64,000 nt of DNA from CAG-492 sp045643465. GTDB taxonomy: Bacteria; Bacillota; Clostridia; TANB77; CAG-508. This document shows, one piece after another, positions 6,543-15,069 of the stretch. The position numbers were made by a program, and so were the translations under genes. The stretch covers positions 1 through 64,000 of the forward strand of contig JAZUKV010000009.1 in the NCBI GenBank assembly GCA_045643465.1, in the 5' to 3' direction. The first letter of the stretch is position 1. Each line of letters begins with the position of its first letter. A model generated the notes under the pieces. That model worked only from the letters and a program-made list of their open reading frames with translations. It made no database searches and had not been told where the DNA came from.

Positions 6543-8990
6543 TTATACTTCAAAAGTTATTTTTCCATCAACCGCTGTTATTTTTACTAATTTACCAGCA
6601 GATATATTGCCCTCTAAAATTTCTTCAGCTATTTTGTCTTCTATTAAATTTTGTATTGCCCTACGTAGAGGTCTTGCACCATAGTTTATATCTACTCCAG
6701 ACTGAGCAACCACATCTTTGGCTTTGTCATCAATTTCAATTTTAATATTTTGTTCAGATAATCTTTTTTGTACATTTCTTAACATTATATCTATTATTTG
6801 TCTAATGTCATTTGAATCTAACTTATGAAATACAATTGTTTCATCAATACGATTTAGAAATTCTGGCTTAAACTGCCTTTTTAGCTCTGCCATAACCTCT
6901 TTTTTAGTATCTTCATATTCTTTTTCTTTAGCCTTTGATTCATCTGTATTTAGTGTAAATCCTAAAGCTTTTTTATCAGCTAATAATCTAGCTCCCACAT
7001 TTGACGTCATTATTATAACTGTATTTTTAAAATTCACAGTTCTTCCTTGACTATCTGTTAATCTTCCATCATCCAATATCTGTAACAGCATATTCATTAC
7101 ATCTGGATGAGCTTTTTCTATTTCATCAAATAATATAACTGAATATGGTTTTCTTCTTACTTTTTCAGTTAATTGACCCGCTTCATCAAATCCAACATAT
7201 CCTGGAGGGGCACCTATTAATTTAGCAGTACTATGTGATTCCATATATTCAGACATATCAATTCTTATCATAGAATCATCATTACCAAATAAATTTTCTG
7301 CTAATGCTTTTGAAAGCTCTGTTTTACCAACACCAGTTTGTCCTAAAAATAAGAATGAACCAATTGGTCTATTTGGATCTTTTAACCCAAGCCTTCCTCT
7401 TCTTATAGCTTTAGATACTGCAGAAACAGCCTCATTTTGACCAATAACTCTTTGATGTAATAAATCTTCTAAATTCTTTAGTTTTTCATTTTCGTCTTGT
7501 GTTAATCTTTTAACTGGAATATTAGTCCAACTAGAAATAACTTCAGCAATATCTTCCTCTGTTAAAGTTGTAATAGCTTTACTATTTTTATTTTCCCACT
7601 TTTTCCTTTCTTTTTCCAATTTTTCTTTTGTGGCATGCTCCTCATCTCTAATACTTGCAGCTTTTTCAAAGTTTTGCGCTCTAATAGCTTCATCTTTTTG
7701 TTTAGATAAACTTTCTAATTGCTCTTCGATTTTTTTAACTTTATCTGGTAAAGTATATGTCTTCATTTTTAATCTTGATGCAGCTTCATCAATTAAATCT
7801 ATTGCTTTATCTGGTAAAAATCTTTCTGTAATATATCTAACTGAGAGCTTAACTGCTGAATCTAAAGCTTCATCAGTAATCTGAACATTGTGATGTGCCT
7901 CATACTTATCTCTAATACCCTGAAGAATTTTTAGAGTATCCTCTGAAGAAGGCTCTGAAACTATAACCGGACTAAATCTACGCTCTAATGCACTATCTTT
8001 TTCAATGTTTTTTCTATATTCATTTAATGTTGTAGCACCAACTAACTGAATTTCACCTCTAGCTAAAAGTGGCTTTAAAATATTAGCTGCATCAACAGCA
8101 CCTTCTGCAGAACCTGCTCCAACAATAGTATGAATTTCATCTATAAATAAGATTACATCTCCAGCTTTTTTTACTTCATTAAGTGACTTTTTAATACGCT
8201 CCTCAAAATCACCTCTATATTTTGCACCTGCAACCATACTTGATATGTCAAGTGTTACTACTCTTTTGTCTTTTAGCATTTCTGGAACATCTTCAGATAT
8301 GATTTTTTCTGCTAAACCTTCTACAACAGCTGTTTTACCTACACCAGGCTCACCTATTAAACACGGATTATTTTTAGTCCTTCTTGATAGAATCTGGATA
8401 ACTCTGTCAATTTCTTCTTTTCTTCCAATAACAGGATCCAATTTTCCTTCTTGAGCTTGTTTTGTTAAATCAGTTCCATATTGATTTAATGTAGGTGTTG
8501 AATTAAAACTACTACTTGACTTTGAAGATTTAGTATTAGCTTCTCCTTCATTTTCATTATCTTTAACAATTTTAACTAACTCATTATAAATTTTTTGAGG
8601 ATTCAAATTACAATCCATCATAATTCTAACAGCAACACTATCTCCTTCTACCATAATTCCTATTAAAAGATGCTCTGTTCCTATATATTCATTCCCCAAC
8701 TTTTTAGCTTCTAAAAAAGCATTTTCTATAACTCTTTTTGTTCTAGGTGTAAATCCTGCTGGTTCATCTATTTCTTCATTAGATTTTCCTATTAGCTCTT
8801 CTATTTCATCTAATATTTTTTCAGAAGTAAGTCCTTGGTTTTTAAGAATTTTACTAGCTACCCCAGTATCTTCTTCTACTAAACCATACAATAAATGCTC
8901 TGTGCCTATATAATTATGTCCTAAATTAGCTGCTATTTCACCTGAAATTTTAATAGCTGCCTCAGCTTTATTTGTAAATTTATAAGTCAT
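6543..8990 (-). CDS. clpC: ATP-dependent Clp protease ATPase subunit ClpC
   Basis: 815 residues from the ATG at 8990, placed about 10 nt after AAAGGAGGA. Two N-terminal Clp repeats (residues 1-145), a first AAA+ module with Walker A 'GEPGVGKT' and Walker B 'VILFIDEIHT', a middle coiled region with a UVR-type segment, and a second AAA+ module with 'GQTGVGKTE' and 'ILFDEIEKAHPDV'. ClpC unfolds proteins, including McsB-phosphoarginine-marked ones, for ClpP. Last gene of ctsR-mcsA-mcsB-clpC, 16 bp after mcsB. Regulated by CtsR through the operators at 11120-11205. Confidence 0.97.
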   Translation of the reverse strand: MTYKFTNKAEAAIKISGEIAANLGHNYIGTEHLLYGLVEEDTGVASKILKNQGLTSEKILDEIEELIGKSNEEIDEPAGFTPRTKRVIENAFLEAKKLGNEYIGTEHLLIGIMVEGDSVAVRIMMDCNLNPQKIYNELVKIVKDNENEGEANTKSSKSSSSFNSTPTLNQYGTDLTKQAQEGKLDPVIGRKEEIDRVIQILSRRTKNNPCLIGEPGVGKTAVVEGLAEKIISEDVPEMLKDKRVVTLDISSMVAGAKYRGDFEERIKKSLNEVKKAGDVILFIDEIHTIVGAGSAEGAVDAANILKPLLARGEIQLVGATTLNEYRKNIEKDSALERRFSPVIVSEPSSEDTLKILQGIRDKYEAHHNVQITDEALDSAVKLSVRYITERFLPDKAIDLIDEAASRLKMKTYTLPDKVKKIEEQLESLSKQKDEAIRAQNFEKAASIRDEEHATKEKLEKERKKWENKNSKAITTLTEEDIAEVISSWTNIPVKRLTQDENEKLKNLEDLLHQRVIGQNEAVSAVSKAIRRGRLGLKDPNRPIGSFLFLGQTGVGKTELSKALAENLFGNDDSMIRIDMSEYMESHSTAKLIGAPPGYVGFDEAGQLTEKVRRKPYSVILFDEIEKAHPDVMNMLLQILDDGRLTDSQGRTVNFKNTVIIMTSNVGARLLADKKALGFTLNTDESKAKEKEYEDTKKEVMAELKRQFKPEFLNRIDETIVFHKLDSNDIRQIIDIMLRNVQKRLSEQNIKIEIDDKAKDVVAQSGVDINYGARPLRRAIQNLIEDKIAEEILEGNISAGKLVKITAVDGKITFEV

Positions 8991-9006
8991 ATAAATTTTT
9001 CCTCCT

Positions 9007-10029
9007 TTAATCTTGTTGTGCAATAAGCTCTTTAATTATTTCACAACGTTTAACATCTCTCTCAAATGCACTAAGTGTACTTGAAAAATACTTTTGCAAA
9101 TTACCTGGTTGTGTATATAGCTCTATTTTTCTAATTTTAGCATCACTTAGCTCTGTAATTATTCCTAAATCAACACCTAATTTTACATCAGAAATTAAAT
9201 TTTGACATTCATCAGAGCTAAGCCTTCTTGCATTTGTCAAAATTCCATATGCTCTGTATGCTCTGTCTTCTAAATCTATAGTCTTTTTTGTAAGATTCTT
9301 TCGTGCTAAGCGCTCTTGCTCTATAATCTTATCTGTAATTGTTTTTACATTTTTCAATATTTCTTTTTCTGTTAATCCTAAAGACTGACTATTAAAAATC
9401 TGATATACATCACCCTTACTTTCAGTTCCTTCACCATAAATTCCTCTTATACTCATTCCTAGATTATTTACAGCTTTTAATACCTTATTTATATTTCCAG
9501 TCAACGTAAGAGCTGGTAAATGAACCATTACAGTCACTCTTAATCCTGTCCCTACATTTGTTGGGCAAGATGTTAAATAACCAAATTTTTCACTAAACGC
9601 ATAATTTACTAATGTGCTTATTTTATTATCAATTTCACTAACAAGACCAACCAAATTATCTAGCTCCAATCCTGCGCAAAAAACTTGTAAACGAAGGTGA
9701 TCTTCTTCATTAACCATAATACAAATATTTTCATCATCATTTATTAATATTGCTTTACTGCTTTTTGTATCTTTAGCAAATTCTGGGCTTATTAAATGTT
9801 TCTCAATTAAACTTAGTTTTGTAATATCATCAATGTTATCCATTTTGCAAAATTTTAACCCGTATCCAATACTTGGTGTTATTTCTTCTAATACATCCAT
9901 AACAGATTTTGAATCATCTCTATATATATTACTTGGAAAAACAAAATTTTCTATATTTCTAGCTAGTCTAGCTCTTGAACTAATCACAATATCTGAATCT
10001 TTACCTGTTTGTAAATACCAATTTGACAT
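9007..10029 (-). CDS. mcsB: Protein-arginine kinase McsB
   Basis: 340 residues, the normal McsB length. The phosphagen-kinase core is evident: 'DIVISSRARLARNIENFVFP' near the start and the signature 'CPTNVGTGLRVTVMVHLPAL' (about residue 162-181) with the conserved active-site cysteine region, plus 'RGIYGEGTES'. McsB phosphorylates arginines on unfolded or regulatory proteins (including CtsR) and thereby marks them for ClpC-ClpP. Between mcsA (upstream, 21 bp) and clpC (downstream). Confidence 0.96.
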   Translation of the reverse strand: MSNWYLQTGKDSDIVISSRARLARNIENFVFPSNIYRDDSKSVMDVLEEITPSIGYGLKFCKMDNIDDITKLSLIEKHLISPEFAKDTKSSKAILINDDENICIMVNEEDHLRLQVFCAGLELDNLVGLVSEIDNKISTLVNYAFSEKFGYLTSCPTNVGTGLRVTVMVHLPALTLTGNINKVLKAVNNLGMSIRGIYGEGTESKGDVYQIFNSQSLGLTEKEILKNVKTITDKIIEQERLARKNLTKKTIDLEDRAYRAYGILTNARRLSSDECQNLISDVKLGVDLGIITELSDAKIRKIELYTQPGNLQKYFSSTLSAFERDVKRCEIIKELIAQQD

Positions 10030-10050
10030 TTTCTCTTCCTTTCCAAAAAT

Positions 10051-10602
10051 TTATTTATTTAAATTTTTTATTTGATCTCTTAATTTAGCAGCATCTTCAT
10101 AACGCTCTTCACTTATAGCTAATTGTAACTTTTGATTTAAGTCTTCGATTTGTTTTTTTGATTTATTATCTTGTTTTTTATCCTCTATGTTTTGCTTTTT
10201 TTCTTTTGATAAATCTACATTATTTGTAGTTGTTTTTTGTGGTATTTTTCCTTTATGCCTATTTGAACCATGCAAATTTTTTAAAATTGAATCTAACTTA
10301 TCTGAAAAAACTTCATAGCATTCACTACAACCAAATCTTCCATTTTCCACAAAATTATCAAAAGTTAAACCACATTTTGGACATTTCAATATACTAGTTT
10401 TATTGAAATTAGGCAATAGCATATCATCTTCAAAAAAATTACTCAAGAAATTAGAATAATTTATTGGCATATTAAAATCCATTTCTTCTATTCCTAGTTT
10501 TTTAGCACAATCTTCACAAAGTGAATATTCTGTTTTCTTCCCATTAATTATTTGTGTATAATGTACATTTGCATTATTTTTACCACAATTAGAACATAAC
10601 AT
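10051..10602 (-). CDS. mcsA: McsA, zinc-binding activator of McsB
   Basis: 183 residues. The ATG at 10602 lies 9 nt after AAGGAGG; a TTG three codons upstream is not needed. Four CxxC motifs (CSNCGKNN at the start, CEDC, CPKCG, CSEC) form zinc sites in residues 1-100. A Lys/Gln-rich linker follows, and the C-terminus (about 150-183) is a UVR motif 'LAISEERYEDAAKLRDQIKN'. McsA activates McsB kinase and binds metals or senses thiol stress. Second gene of the ctsR operon. Confidence 0.95.
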   Translation of the reverse strand: MLCSNCGKNNANVHYTQIINGKKTEYSLCEDCAKKLGIEEMDFNMPINYSNFLSNFFEDDMLLPNFNKTSILKCPKCGLTFDNFVENGRFGCSECYEVFSDKLDSILKNLHGSNRHKGKIPQKTTTNNVDLSKEKKQNIEDKKQDNKSKKQIEDLNQKLQLAISEERYEDAAKLRDQIKNLNK

Positions 10603-10650
10603 AATTTTCAACCTCCTTATTATCTATAATCAAAAAACTTATTTACGATT

Positions 10651-11097
10651 TTAAACTAAATTGATTAACATATTCTTAAAAATGTTTGCTCTTAATAAAT
10701 CCCTATATTGATTAGGAATTATTAAGACATTATCACTAGTTGCAACCTTTAACAATTTAGCCTGTTCTTCTGTTATTACTCCATATGAAAGTAAGTTACT
10801 TATGAAAATGTCAACTTCTTGTGCTGTAAGCTTATCTTCAATTCCTGGTATAATATGCATAATATAATTGCTTTTAGTTATATTAACTTTCTTTATTGTT
10901 ATATGGCCTCCGCCTCCACGCTTACTTTCTACATAGTATCCTTGTGATGGTTTGAATCTTGTAGAAATTACGTAATTAATTTGTGAAGGAACACAATTAA
11001 AGTGCTCTGCTAAATCATTTCTTTGTATTTCTATATAATCATTTTCTTCTTCAAATAAATCTTTTATAAATTCTTCTATCATATCAGACATTCGCAT
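10651..11097 (-). CDS. ctsR: Transcriptional repressor CtsR
   Basis: 148 residues. The N-terminal winged-helix region 'QRNDLAEHFNCVPSQINYVI' and the beta-wing glycine run 'VESKRGGGGHI' that inserts into the minor groove are diagnostic. A four-helix C-terminal domain follows. CtsR represses heat-shock and clp genes until heat or McsB action releases it. First gene of the ctsR-mcsA-mcsB-clpC operon, with AAAGGAGGA before the start. Two tandem CtsR heptad pairs flank the promoter, so the operon is autoregulated. Confidence 0.96.
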   Translation of the reverse strand: MRMSDMIEEFIKDLFEEENDYIEIQRNDLAEHFNCVPSQINYVISTRFKPSQGYYVESKRGGGGHITIKKVNITKSNYIMHIIPGIEDKLTAQEVDIFISNLLSYGVITEEQAKLLKVATSDNVLIIPNQYRDLLRANIFKNMLINLV

Positions 11098-11119
11098 AAA
11101 AAAATCCTCCTTTCTTGAC

Positions 11120-11136
11120 TTTGACTTTCTTTGACT
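11120..11136 (-). promoter_or_regulatory. CtsR operator, downstream copy
   Basis: AGTCAAA-GAA-AGTCAAA on the minus strand matches the CtsR heptad pair (RGTCAAA-NAN-RGTCAAA) exactly. A third half-site (11115-11120) abuts it. It lies just downstream of the expected transcription start. Confidence 0.85.
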
Positions 11137-11144
11137 TTCATTAT

Positions 11145-11172
11145 ATTATATACCCAATTTTTTGAAAGTCAA
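11145..11172 (-). promoter_or_regulatory. ctsR operon promoter
   Basis: -35 TTGACT (11167-11172), 16-bp spacer, -10 TATAAT (11145-11150) on the minus strand; start expected near 11138. CtsR operators sit on both sides. Confidence 0.8.
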
Positions 11173-11188
11173 TACTATTTTTAATTTT

Positions 11189-11205
11189 TTTGACCTTTAT
11201 TGACC
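11189..11205 (-). promoter_or_regulatory. CtsR operator, upstream copy
   Basis: GGTCAAT-AAA-GGTCAAA on the minus strand, one mismatch from the CtsR consensus, 17 bp upstream of the -35 element. Together with the downstream copy it could let CtsR bridge the promoter. Confidence 0.7.
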
Positions 11206-11224
11206 TTATTTAAATTATACATAA

Positions 11225-11255
11225 TAAAAAACAGAAGCTTCAATTTACTTCTGTT
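11225..11255 (-). terminator. Terminator of the YkgJ-type gene
   Basis: AACAGAAG pairs with CTTCTGTT on the minus strand, followed by TTTTTTATT. It overlaps the last codons of the 11245-11853 gene and isolates it from the ctsR promoter region. Confidence 0.65.
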
Positions 11256-11853
11256 TCTTTATTAATCTTTTGACTTTTCTCATATTTTTTCTTATTGCCT
11301 TTTGTACATTTTTAATGTCTTCCCTATATTCTAAATACATTATATTAAAAATTTGTGATTTCTGCTCCTCATTAATTTTGCTCCATTTAGTTTGTACATA
11401 TTCAATAAAATCTATCCAATCTGCATATATTTTTTTACATCTTAAATATATTCCTTTTTTTCCATTTAACCAATCAATTACACGCATTTCTTTTTTATTC
11501 TCACATACACATGTATCTTGATTAAAAAAAATATCTCTTTTAATATCTATCGGAATTAATGGGAATGTTACACATTGCATTGGCTCAACATCATGAATAT
11601 TGCATTTAAAATCTTTTTCATTATTAAATATACATCTATGCTTGTTACCTTTTGATTTTATAACAATTTCAAGAGGCTCGTCTTCTACTTTGCTAGTATA
11701 CATATCTAAAAATTGCTGTTTAGAAATACCTAAATATCTACTTATTTCAATAACATTTAATGGCATAATTTTAATATCGCCTCTATTGATACAACATTTA
11801 TCACATATAGTACAACCCAATTTGATTTTTGAATTTAGCATTAATTCTCCCAT
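11245..11853 (-). CDS. YkgJ-family cysteine cluster protein
   Basis: 202 residues with the cysteine layout of the YkgJ (UPF0153/CxxCxxCC) family: 'CTICDKCC' at 14-21, then 'CIF', 'FKCNIHDVEPMQCVTFP' around 75-95 and further cysteines at 112-115. These proteins bind zinc or an Fe-S cluster; their substrate is unknown. The C-terminus is basic (KAIRKNMRKVKRLIKKQK), which may bind nucleic acid (inference). SD TAGGAG six bases before the ATG at 11853; an internal ATG at codon 5 is an alternative. It is 50 bp downstream of the RibD-C gene on the same strand. Confidence 0.78.
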   Translation of the reverse strand: MGELMLNSKIKLGCTICDKCCINRGDIKIMPLNVIEISRYLGISKQQFLDMYTSKVEDEPLEIVIKSKGNKHRCIFNNEKDFKCNIHDVEPMQCVTFPLIPIDIKRDIFFNQDTCVCENKKEMRVIDWLNGKKGIYLRCKKIYADWIDFIEYVQTKWSKINEEQKSQIFNIMYLEYREDIKNVQKAIRKNMRKVKRLIKKQK

Positions 11854-11903
11854 ATATTACTCCTATTATCATGAAAACAAATCAAAATATGCCCTTAACC
11901 TCA

Positions 11904-12599
11904 TTAGTTATTAACTTTATATTTTAGTTGTACATATGAATCATCAAGTTTGTTACATTCTAAAAGTTTTAAAGACTTTAACTTATCTAAATCCTTTTCA
12001 TTTGTTATTGCTTCACCATCTATTAATGTTGAAACATCTCTTCCTCCAATAAGTATTGGTGCAATTACAATATTCACATAATCAATTAAATTTGCTCTTA
12101 AAAATAACGCGTTTAAATTTCCACCTGATTGAATAGTTACTTGCTCTGCTCCATAGTGTTCAGATAAATCTTCTAACATTATTTTTAAATTTAATTCATT
12201 ATAATATAAAATTTCAAGATTACTATATTTTTCTTGTAAAGAAAAAGCAACATGATTCTTATTTGTAGTAACTAAAATTAGTTTTTCTACCCAATGACAC
12301 ATATAATCTATTCCATTTGCATTTAAATGTGGTTTATTATCAATTATAACAAATATTACATCTATTTTATTTGGATATTCTTTTCTATTATTTACTCCGA
12401 TTTTTTCCATTACTCTTCCTGTATTTAAAGAAAAATAATCTGTATTACTTTCTATTTCATAATATTGATGCAATCCTTCTTTTACGCCATCAATTCTGCA
12501 GAAATCCTTATCAACATCCATATTGTCATTATTTCCAGTACTTATTTTTCCATCTAAAGACTCTAGCATAAATAATGTTGTTATAGGTCTTTTTTTCAT
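11904..12599 (-). CDS. RibD C-terminal-domain (dihydrofolate reductase-like) protein
   Basis: 231 residues. The opening 'PITTLFMLESLDGKISTG' and the closing 'IVIAPILIGGRDVSTLIDG' with 'IQSGGNLNALFLRANLIDYV' are the core patterns of the RibD-C/DHFR-like reductase fold. The deaminase half of RibD is absent, so it is a stand-alone reductase, and no rib genes are near. Members reduce pterin- or pyrimidine-like substrates with NADPH. It is first of a possible two-gene unit with the YkgJ-type gene downstream. Confidence 0.8.
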   Translation of the reverse strand: MKKRPITTLFMLESLDGKISTGNNDNMDVDKDFCRIDGVKEGLHQYYEIESNTDYFSLNTGRVMEKIGVNNRKEYPNKIDVIFVIIDNKPHLNANGIDYMCHWVEKLILVTTNKNHVAFSLQEKYSNLEILYYNELNLKIMLEDLSEHYGAEQVTIQSGGNLNALFLRANLIDYVNIVIAPILIGGRDVSTLIDGEAITNEKDLDKLKSLKLLECNKLDDSYVQLKYKVNN

Positions 12600-12620
12600 A
12601 TTCTTTTCTCCTTATTATTT

Positions 12621-13064
12621 TTAGGACTTATTTAGCAAAAAAATGCTTTTAATTTTGCTAATAATCTTTTTAATGAAGTTTTCATTTTTTTCATTTACTT
12701 CTACTGGTAAATTGTTATTTTCTATTGAAGCTCTTTCTTCGAATATCTTATCAACACTATATTTTTGCTCTTTTTCCTTTTCTTCTTCAATAGTATTATG
12801 TTTTAATATTTCATCAATTATGCTTTTTTGATTTTCATTAGCAAAATAATTCATATAAATTGATATCATAATGGTATGTGCCTCTTTTGAAAATATCTGC
12901 TCTTCAATATTTAATGAATCATTATATTCATATTTGTAATTTTTGTCACAATTACTTTCATAAAATTGAATTTCTGACTTTGGAATTCTCTCATATTCTT
13001 CTTCTGGTAAACGATTTATAATCTCCAGAACTTCTGTATATGCTTTTGCATATTGTTTATCCAT
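12621..13064 (-). CDS. Orphan 147-residue protein, copy 1 of a paralogous family
   Basis: Unrecognised family. Its sequence aligns along the whole length with the equally long protein at 38967-39410: 'YAKAYTEVLEII' against 'YANAFSEVSEIL', 'IPKSEI' against 'IPKGFI', 'YKYEYND' against 'YIYTYDT', then 'KYSVD' against 'KYNVD'. The N-terminal 90 residues are helical and the middle is acidic. The C-terminus is a basic amphipathic tail (NFIKKIISKIKSIFLLNKS), suggesting membrane or nucleic-acid contact. It is the last gene of a minus-strand set with a (p)ppGpp synthetase and a small Lys-rich protein. Function unknown. Confidence 0.75.
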   Translation of the reverse strand: MDKQYAKAYTEVLEIINRLPEEEYERIPKSEIQFYESNCDKNYKYEYNDSLNIEEQIFSKEAHTIMISIYMNYFANENQKSIIDEILKHNTIEEEKEKEQKYSVDKIFEERASIENNNLPVEVNEKNENFIKKIISKIKSIFLLNKS

Positions 13065-13101
13065 AATTAAACCTCCAGTTAATTATTTTTCTTTTGTAAA
13101 A

Positions 13102-13296
13102 TTACCTAGTAACTTCCTCTTTATTGCTTTTTTCATTTTTTTCTTGTATTAATTTTTCTTTTTGCGCATTTACATCAGCTAGCACATTACTGTTATTTTT
13201 AATATCTCTTAATGATTTTTGTACGAACTTTCGTATTCCTCCTGAAGATTTTTCATTATTTCTTTCAAAATCACTTTGTCCATTTAGCTCTGACAT
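13102..13296 (-). CDS. Small charged hypothetical protein
   Basis: 64 residues, hydrophilic, rich in Lys, Asn, Glu and Ser, probably disordered or helical ('GIRKFVQKSLRDIKNNSNV' in the middle). It has an upstream TAACGGAGGATAAA ribosome binding site, which supports a real gene. It sits 28 bp after the (p)ppGpp synthetase and 37 bp before the 147-residue paralog, all on one strand, so they appear to be one operon. No family recognised. Confidence 0.5.
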   Translation of the reverse strand: MSELNGQSDFERNNEKSSGGIRKFVQKSLRDIKNNSNVLADVNAQKEKLIQEKNEKSNKEEVTR

Positions 13297-13324
13297 TTTA
13301 TCCTCCGTTAGTATATTTTAAATT

Positions 13325-13996
13325 TTAATTACCATCAATATCTCCGAATTTCATCGAAACCATTTGATTATCCATTTTATTAATTATCTTAGCACACTTT
13401 ATTAATTCACTCGACATTTTTTTGCTAATATTATTGTTTGTTTTATATTTCAAATCATGTTCCAAACTAGCCCAAAAATCCATTGCTAATGTTCTTATTT
13501 GTATTTCAACTTTTACTGGTATTATTTTTTTCATAAATTGTACCGGTATTTCAATAACTAAATGATAACTTGAATATCCACTTTTCTTTGGATTTGCAAC
13601 ATAATCCTTCTCTGTAATAATTTTAATGTCTTTCATACTTTTTATTATTTCTAATACTGAATATATGTTATCTCTCATTGGACATACAATTCTAAGTCCA
13701 GCAATATCATTTACTTGCTCTACTAAATTTTGATATGTCAATTCTAATTTTTTATTTTCTATTTTTTTAATAATACTTTCTGGTTTTTTTATTCTAGTCA
13801 TAATGTGATCAATAACATCACAACCATAAAAAAATTTAAATTCTTCTTTTATAATTCCTATCCTAGTTTCTAGTTGTTTTAAAGCTGCTGAATATATAAA
13901 CATCAATTTTTCAAACGTTTCATCTGATAGATTTATTTTATCAGATTTTACTAAAAAATTATCAAATTTAAGCAGGTTATTATCATAATTGTCCAT
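13325..13996 (-). CDS. Small alarmone synthetase, RelP/RelQ-like GTP pyrophosphokinase
   Basis: 223 residues, the size of a single-domain (p)ppGpp synthetase without hydrolase or TGS/ACT domains. The synthetase motifs are present: 'RIKKPESIIKKI' (68-79), 'DIAGLRIVC' (97-105), 'KKSGYSSYHLVIE' (137-149) and 'VEIQIRTLAMDFWASLEH' (163-180) with the catalytic glutamate. It transfers pyrophosphate from ATP to GTP or GDP during stress. Because it is followed by two uncharacterised genes, a toxSAS-type toxin arrangement is possible, but its motifs look like an ordinary housekeeping small synthetase. Confidence 0.88.
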   Translation of the reverse strand: MDNYDNNLLKFDNFLVKSDKINLSDETFEKLMFIYSAALKQLETRIGIIKEEFKFFYGCDVIDHIMTRIKKPESIIKKIENKKLELTYQNLVEQVNDIAGLRIVCPMRDNIYSVLEIIKSMKDIKIITEKDYVANPKKSGYSSYHLVIEIPVQFMKKIIPVKVEIQIRTLAMDFWASLEHDLKYKTNNNISKKMSSELIKCAKIINKMDNQMVSMKFGDIDGN

Positions 13997-14100
13997 AATT
14001 AATCCCTCCTTTGTTCAGTGCTTTCATACGTACAGAATTATAATATATTAAATTTATTTCTAAAATAATGTATTTATGTGATTTTTTTGTGTCTTAAAAT

Positions 14101-14142
14101 AAAAAAACTTAAAGCTATACTTATTATAACTTTAAGTTTTTT
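14101..14142 (-). terminator. Terminator after the ALDH-like gene
   Basis: AAAACTTAAAG pairs with CTTTAAGTTTT, flanked by A and T runs on both strands. On the minus strand it ends the 14156-17541 transcript. Confidence 0.7.
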
Positions 14143-14155
14143 AATAAACAATAAT

Positions 14156-15022
14156 TTATATATAAATTTTTTTATTATATGTAATTTTTTCATCTTCTAA
14201 ATTGAATATATATTCTTTTATAGGGCTCTGATTAACAAATATTTTTTCTGATTTTACCTGCTCAATAAATGTATACGCCTTTTTAGAATCTTTTGTAAAA
14301 ATTACTACACAAAAATTTTTAAAATTTTTATTTATCTTTTCAATAGCGATTTTTATATCTTTATCTTTTATTATATTTATTTCAATATTATTATTAAAAA
14401 CAAAATCATCAATCTGCAATAATACATTTTTCATATCTTCATCATCTAAATATAGATCTAACTTACCAAATGAACTATATATAATATTTTCTGATTTTAT
14501 AGATTGCTTTAGATTTTGATATTTGTCATAATTATTTACAATTATTATCTTATTAATATGCTCTTTATAATTTAGTATTTCTATATCTCTTTGATATTCT
14601 TTATAATCTATATGATTGTCATAATTATTTTTCTCACATATTGTATTTATTGCATCTAGAATCATTTTTGATGTTTTGTGTATATTAAATTCTTCAAATA
14701 TTATTAACTTATTATGCGTTTTCAAAGCTTTAATTGCCATATATAGTAACAAATCCGGTTGCCCATTATATATAAGGCCTAAAGTTCCTATTCCTTCAGT
14801 AATTTCATTTTTAGAAGAATATTTCATAAGCCAAGGCTCTTTTTTTAATCGATTCAATACATCTATTAATTTACTATATTCAAATTTTTCTGAAAATTTT
14901 TCATTGTCATTTTTAATATTTGCATAAAAAGTTCCTACTTTTTCTTTAATAAAAACTTCAATTTCTTCTATTATTTTAGAAACTGTAAGACTATTAAATT
15001 TATTTATTTTTTCAAAATTCAT
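14156..15022 (-). CDS. Orphan protein with degenerate aldehyde-dehydrogenase-like pattern
   Basis: 288 residues, about 60% of a normal ALDH. Segments align by eye with the ALDH/ProA superfamily: 'GTLGLIYNGQPDLLLYMAIKALKTHN' region (about 80-105, the P-x-G-V and nucleotide-site entry), 'YSSFGKLDLYLDDEDM' (about 183-198, like the GGK..DDADL loop) and 'FCVVIFTKDSKKAYTFIEQV' with 'IFVNQSP' (about 242-268, like the vfT.d..A and VN motifs). The catalytic-cysteine segment is missing, so dehydrogenase activity is unlikely. It follows the 823-residue orphan by 47 bp and shares its orientation. This fold assignment is weak. Confidence 0.5.
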   Translation of the reverse strand: MNFEKINKFNSLTVSKIIEEIEVFIKEKVGTFYANIKNDNEKFSEKFEYSKLIDVLNRLKKEPWLMKYSSKNEITEGIGTLGLIYNGQPDLLLYMAIKALKTHNKLIIFEEFNIHKTSKMILDAINTICEKNNYDNHIDYKEYQRDIEILNYKEHINKIIIVNNYDKYQNLKQSIKSENIIYSSFGKLDLYLDDEDMKNVLLQIDDFVFNNNIEINIIKDKDIKIAIEKINKNFKNFCVVIFTKDSKKAYTFIEQVKSEKIFVNQSPIKEYIFNLEDEKITYNKKIYI

Positions 15023-15069
15023 ATTCTTTCATCCTCCGCTAATAGAATATAGTTGCTTTTCTTATTATA

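Noticed and set aside
13325..13996. toxSAS-type toxic alarmone synthetase
   Set aside because: Motifs look like an ordinary RelP/RelQ synthetase and the adjacent small proteins do not resemble known toxSAS antitoxins; left as an open possibility only.
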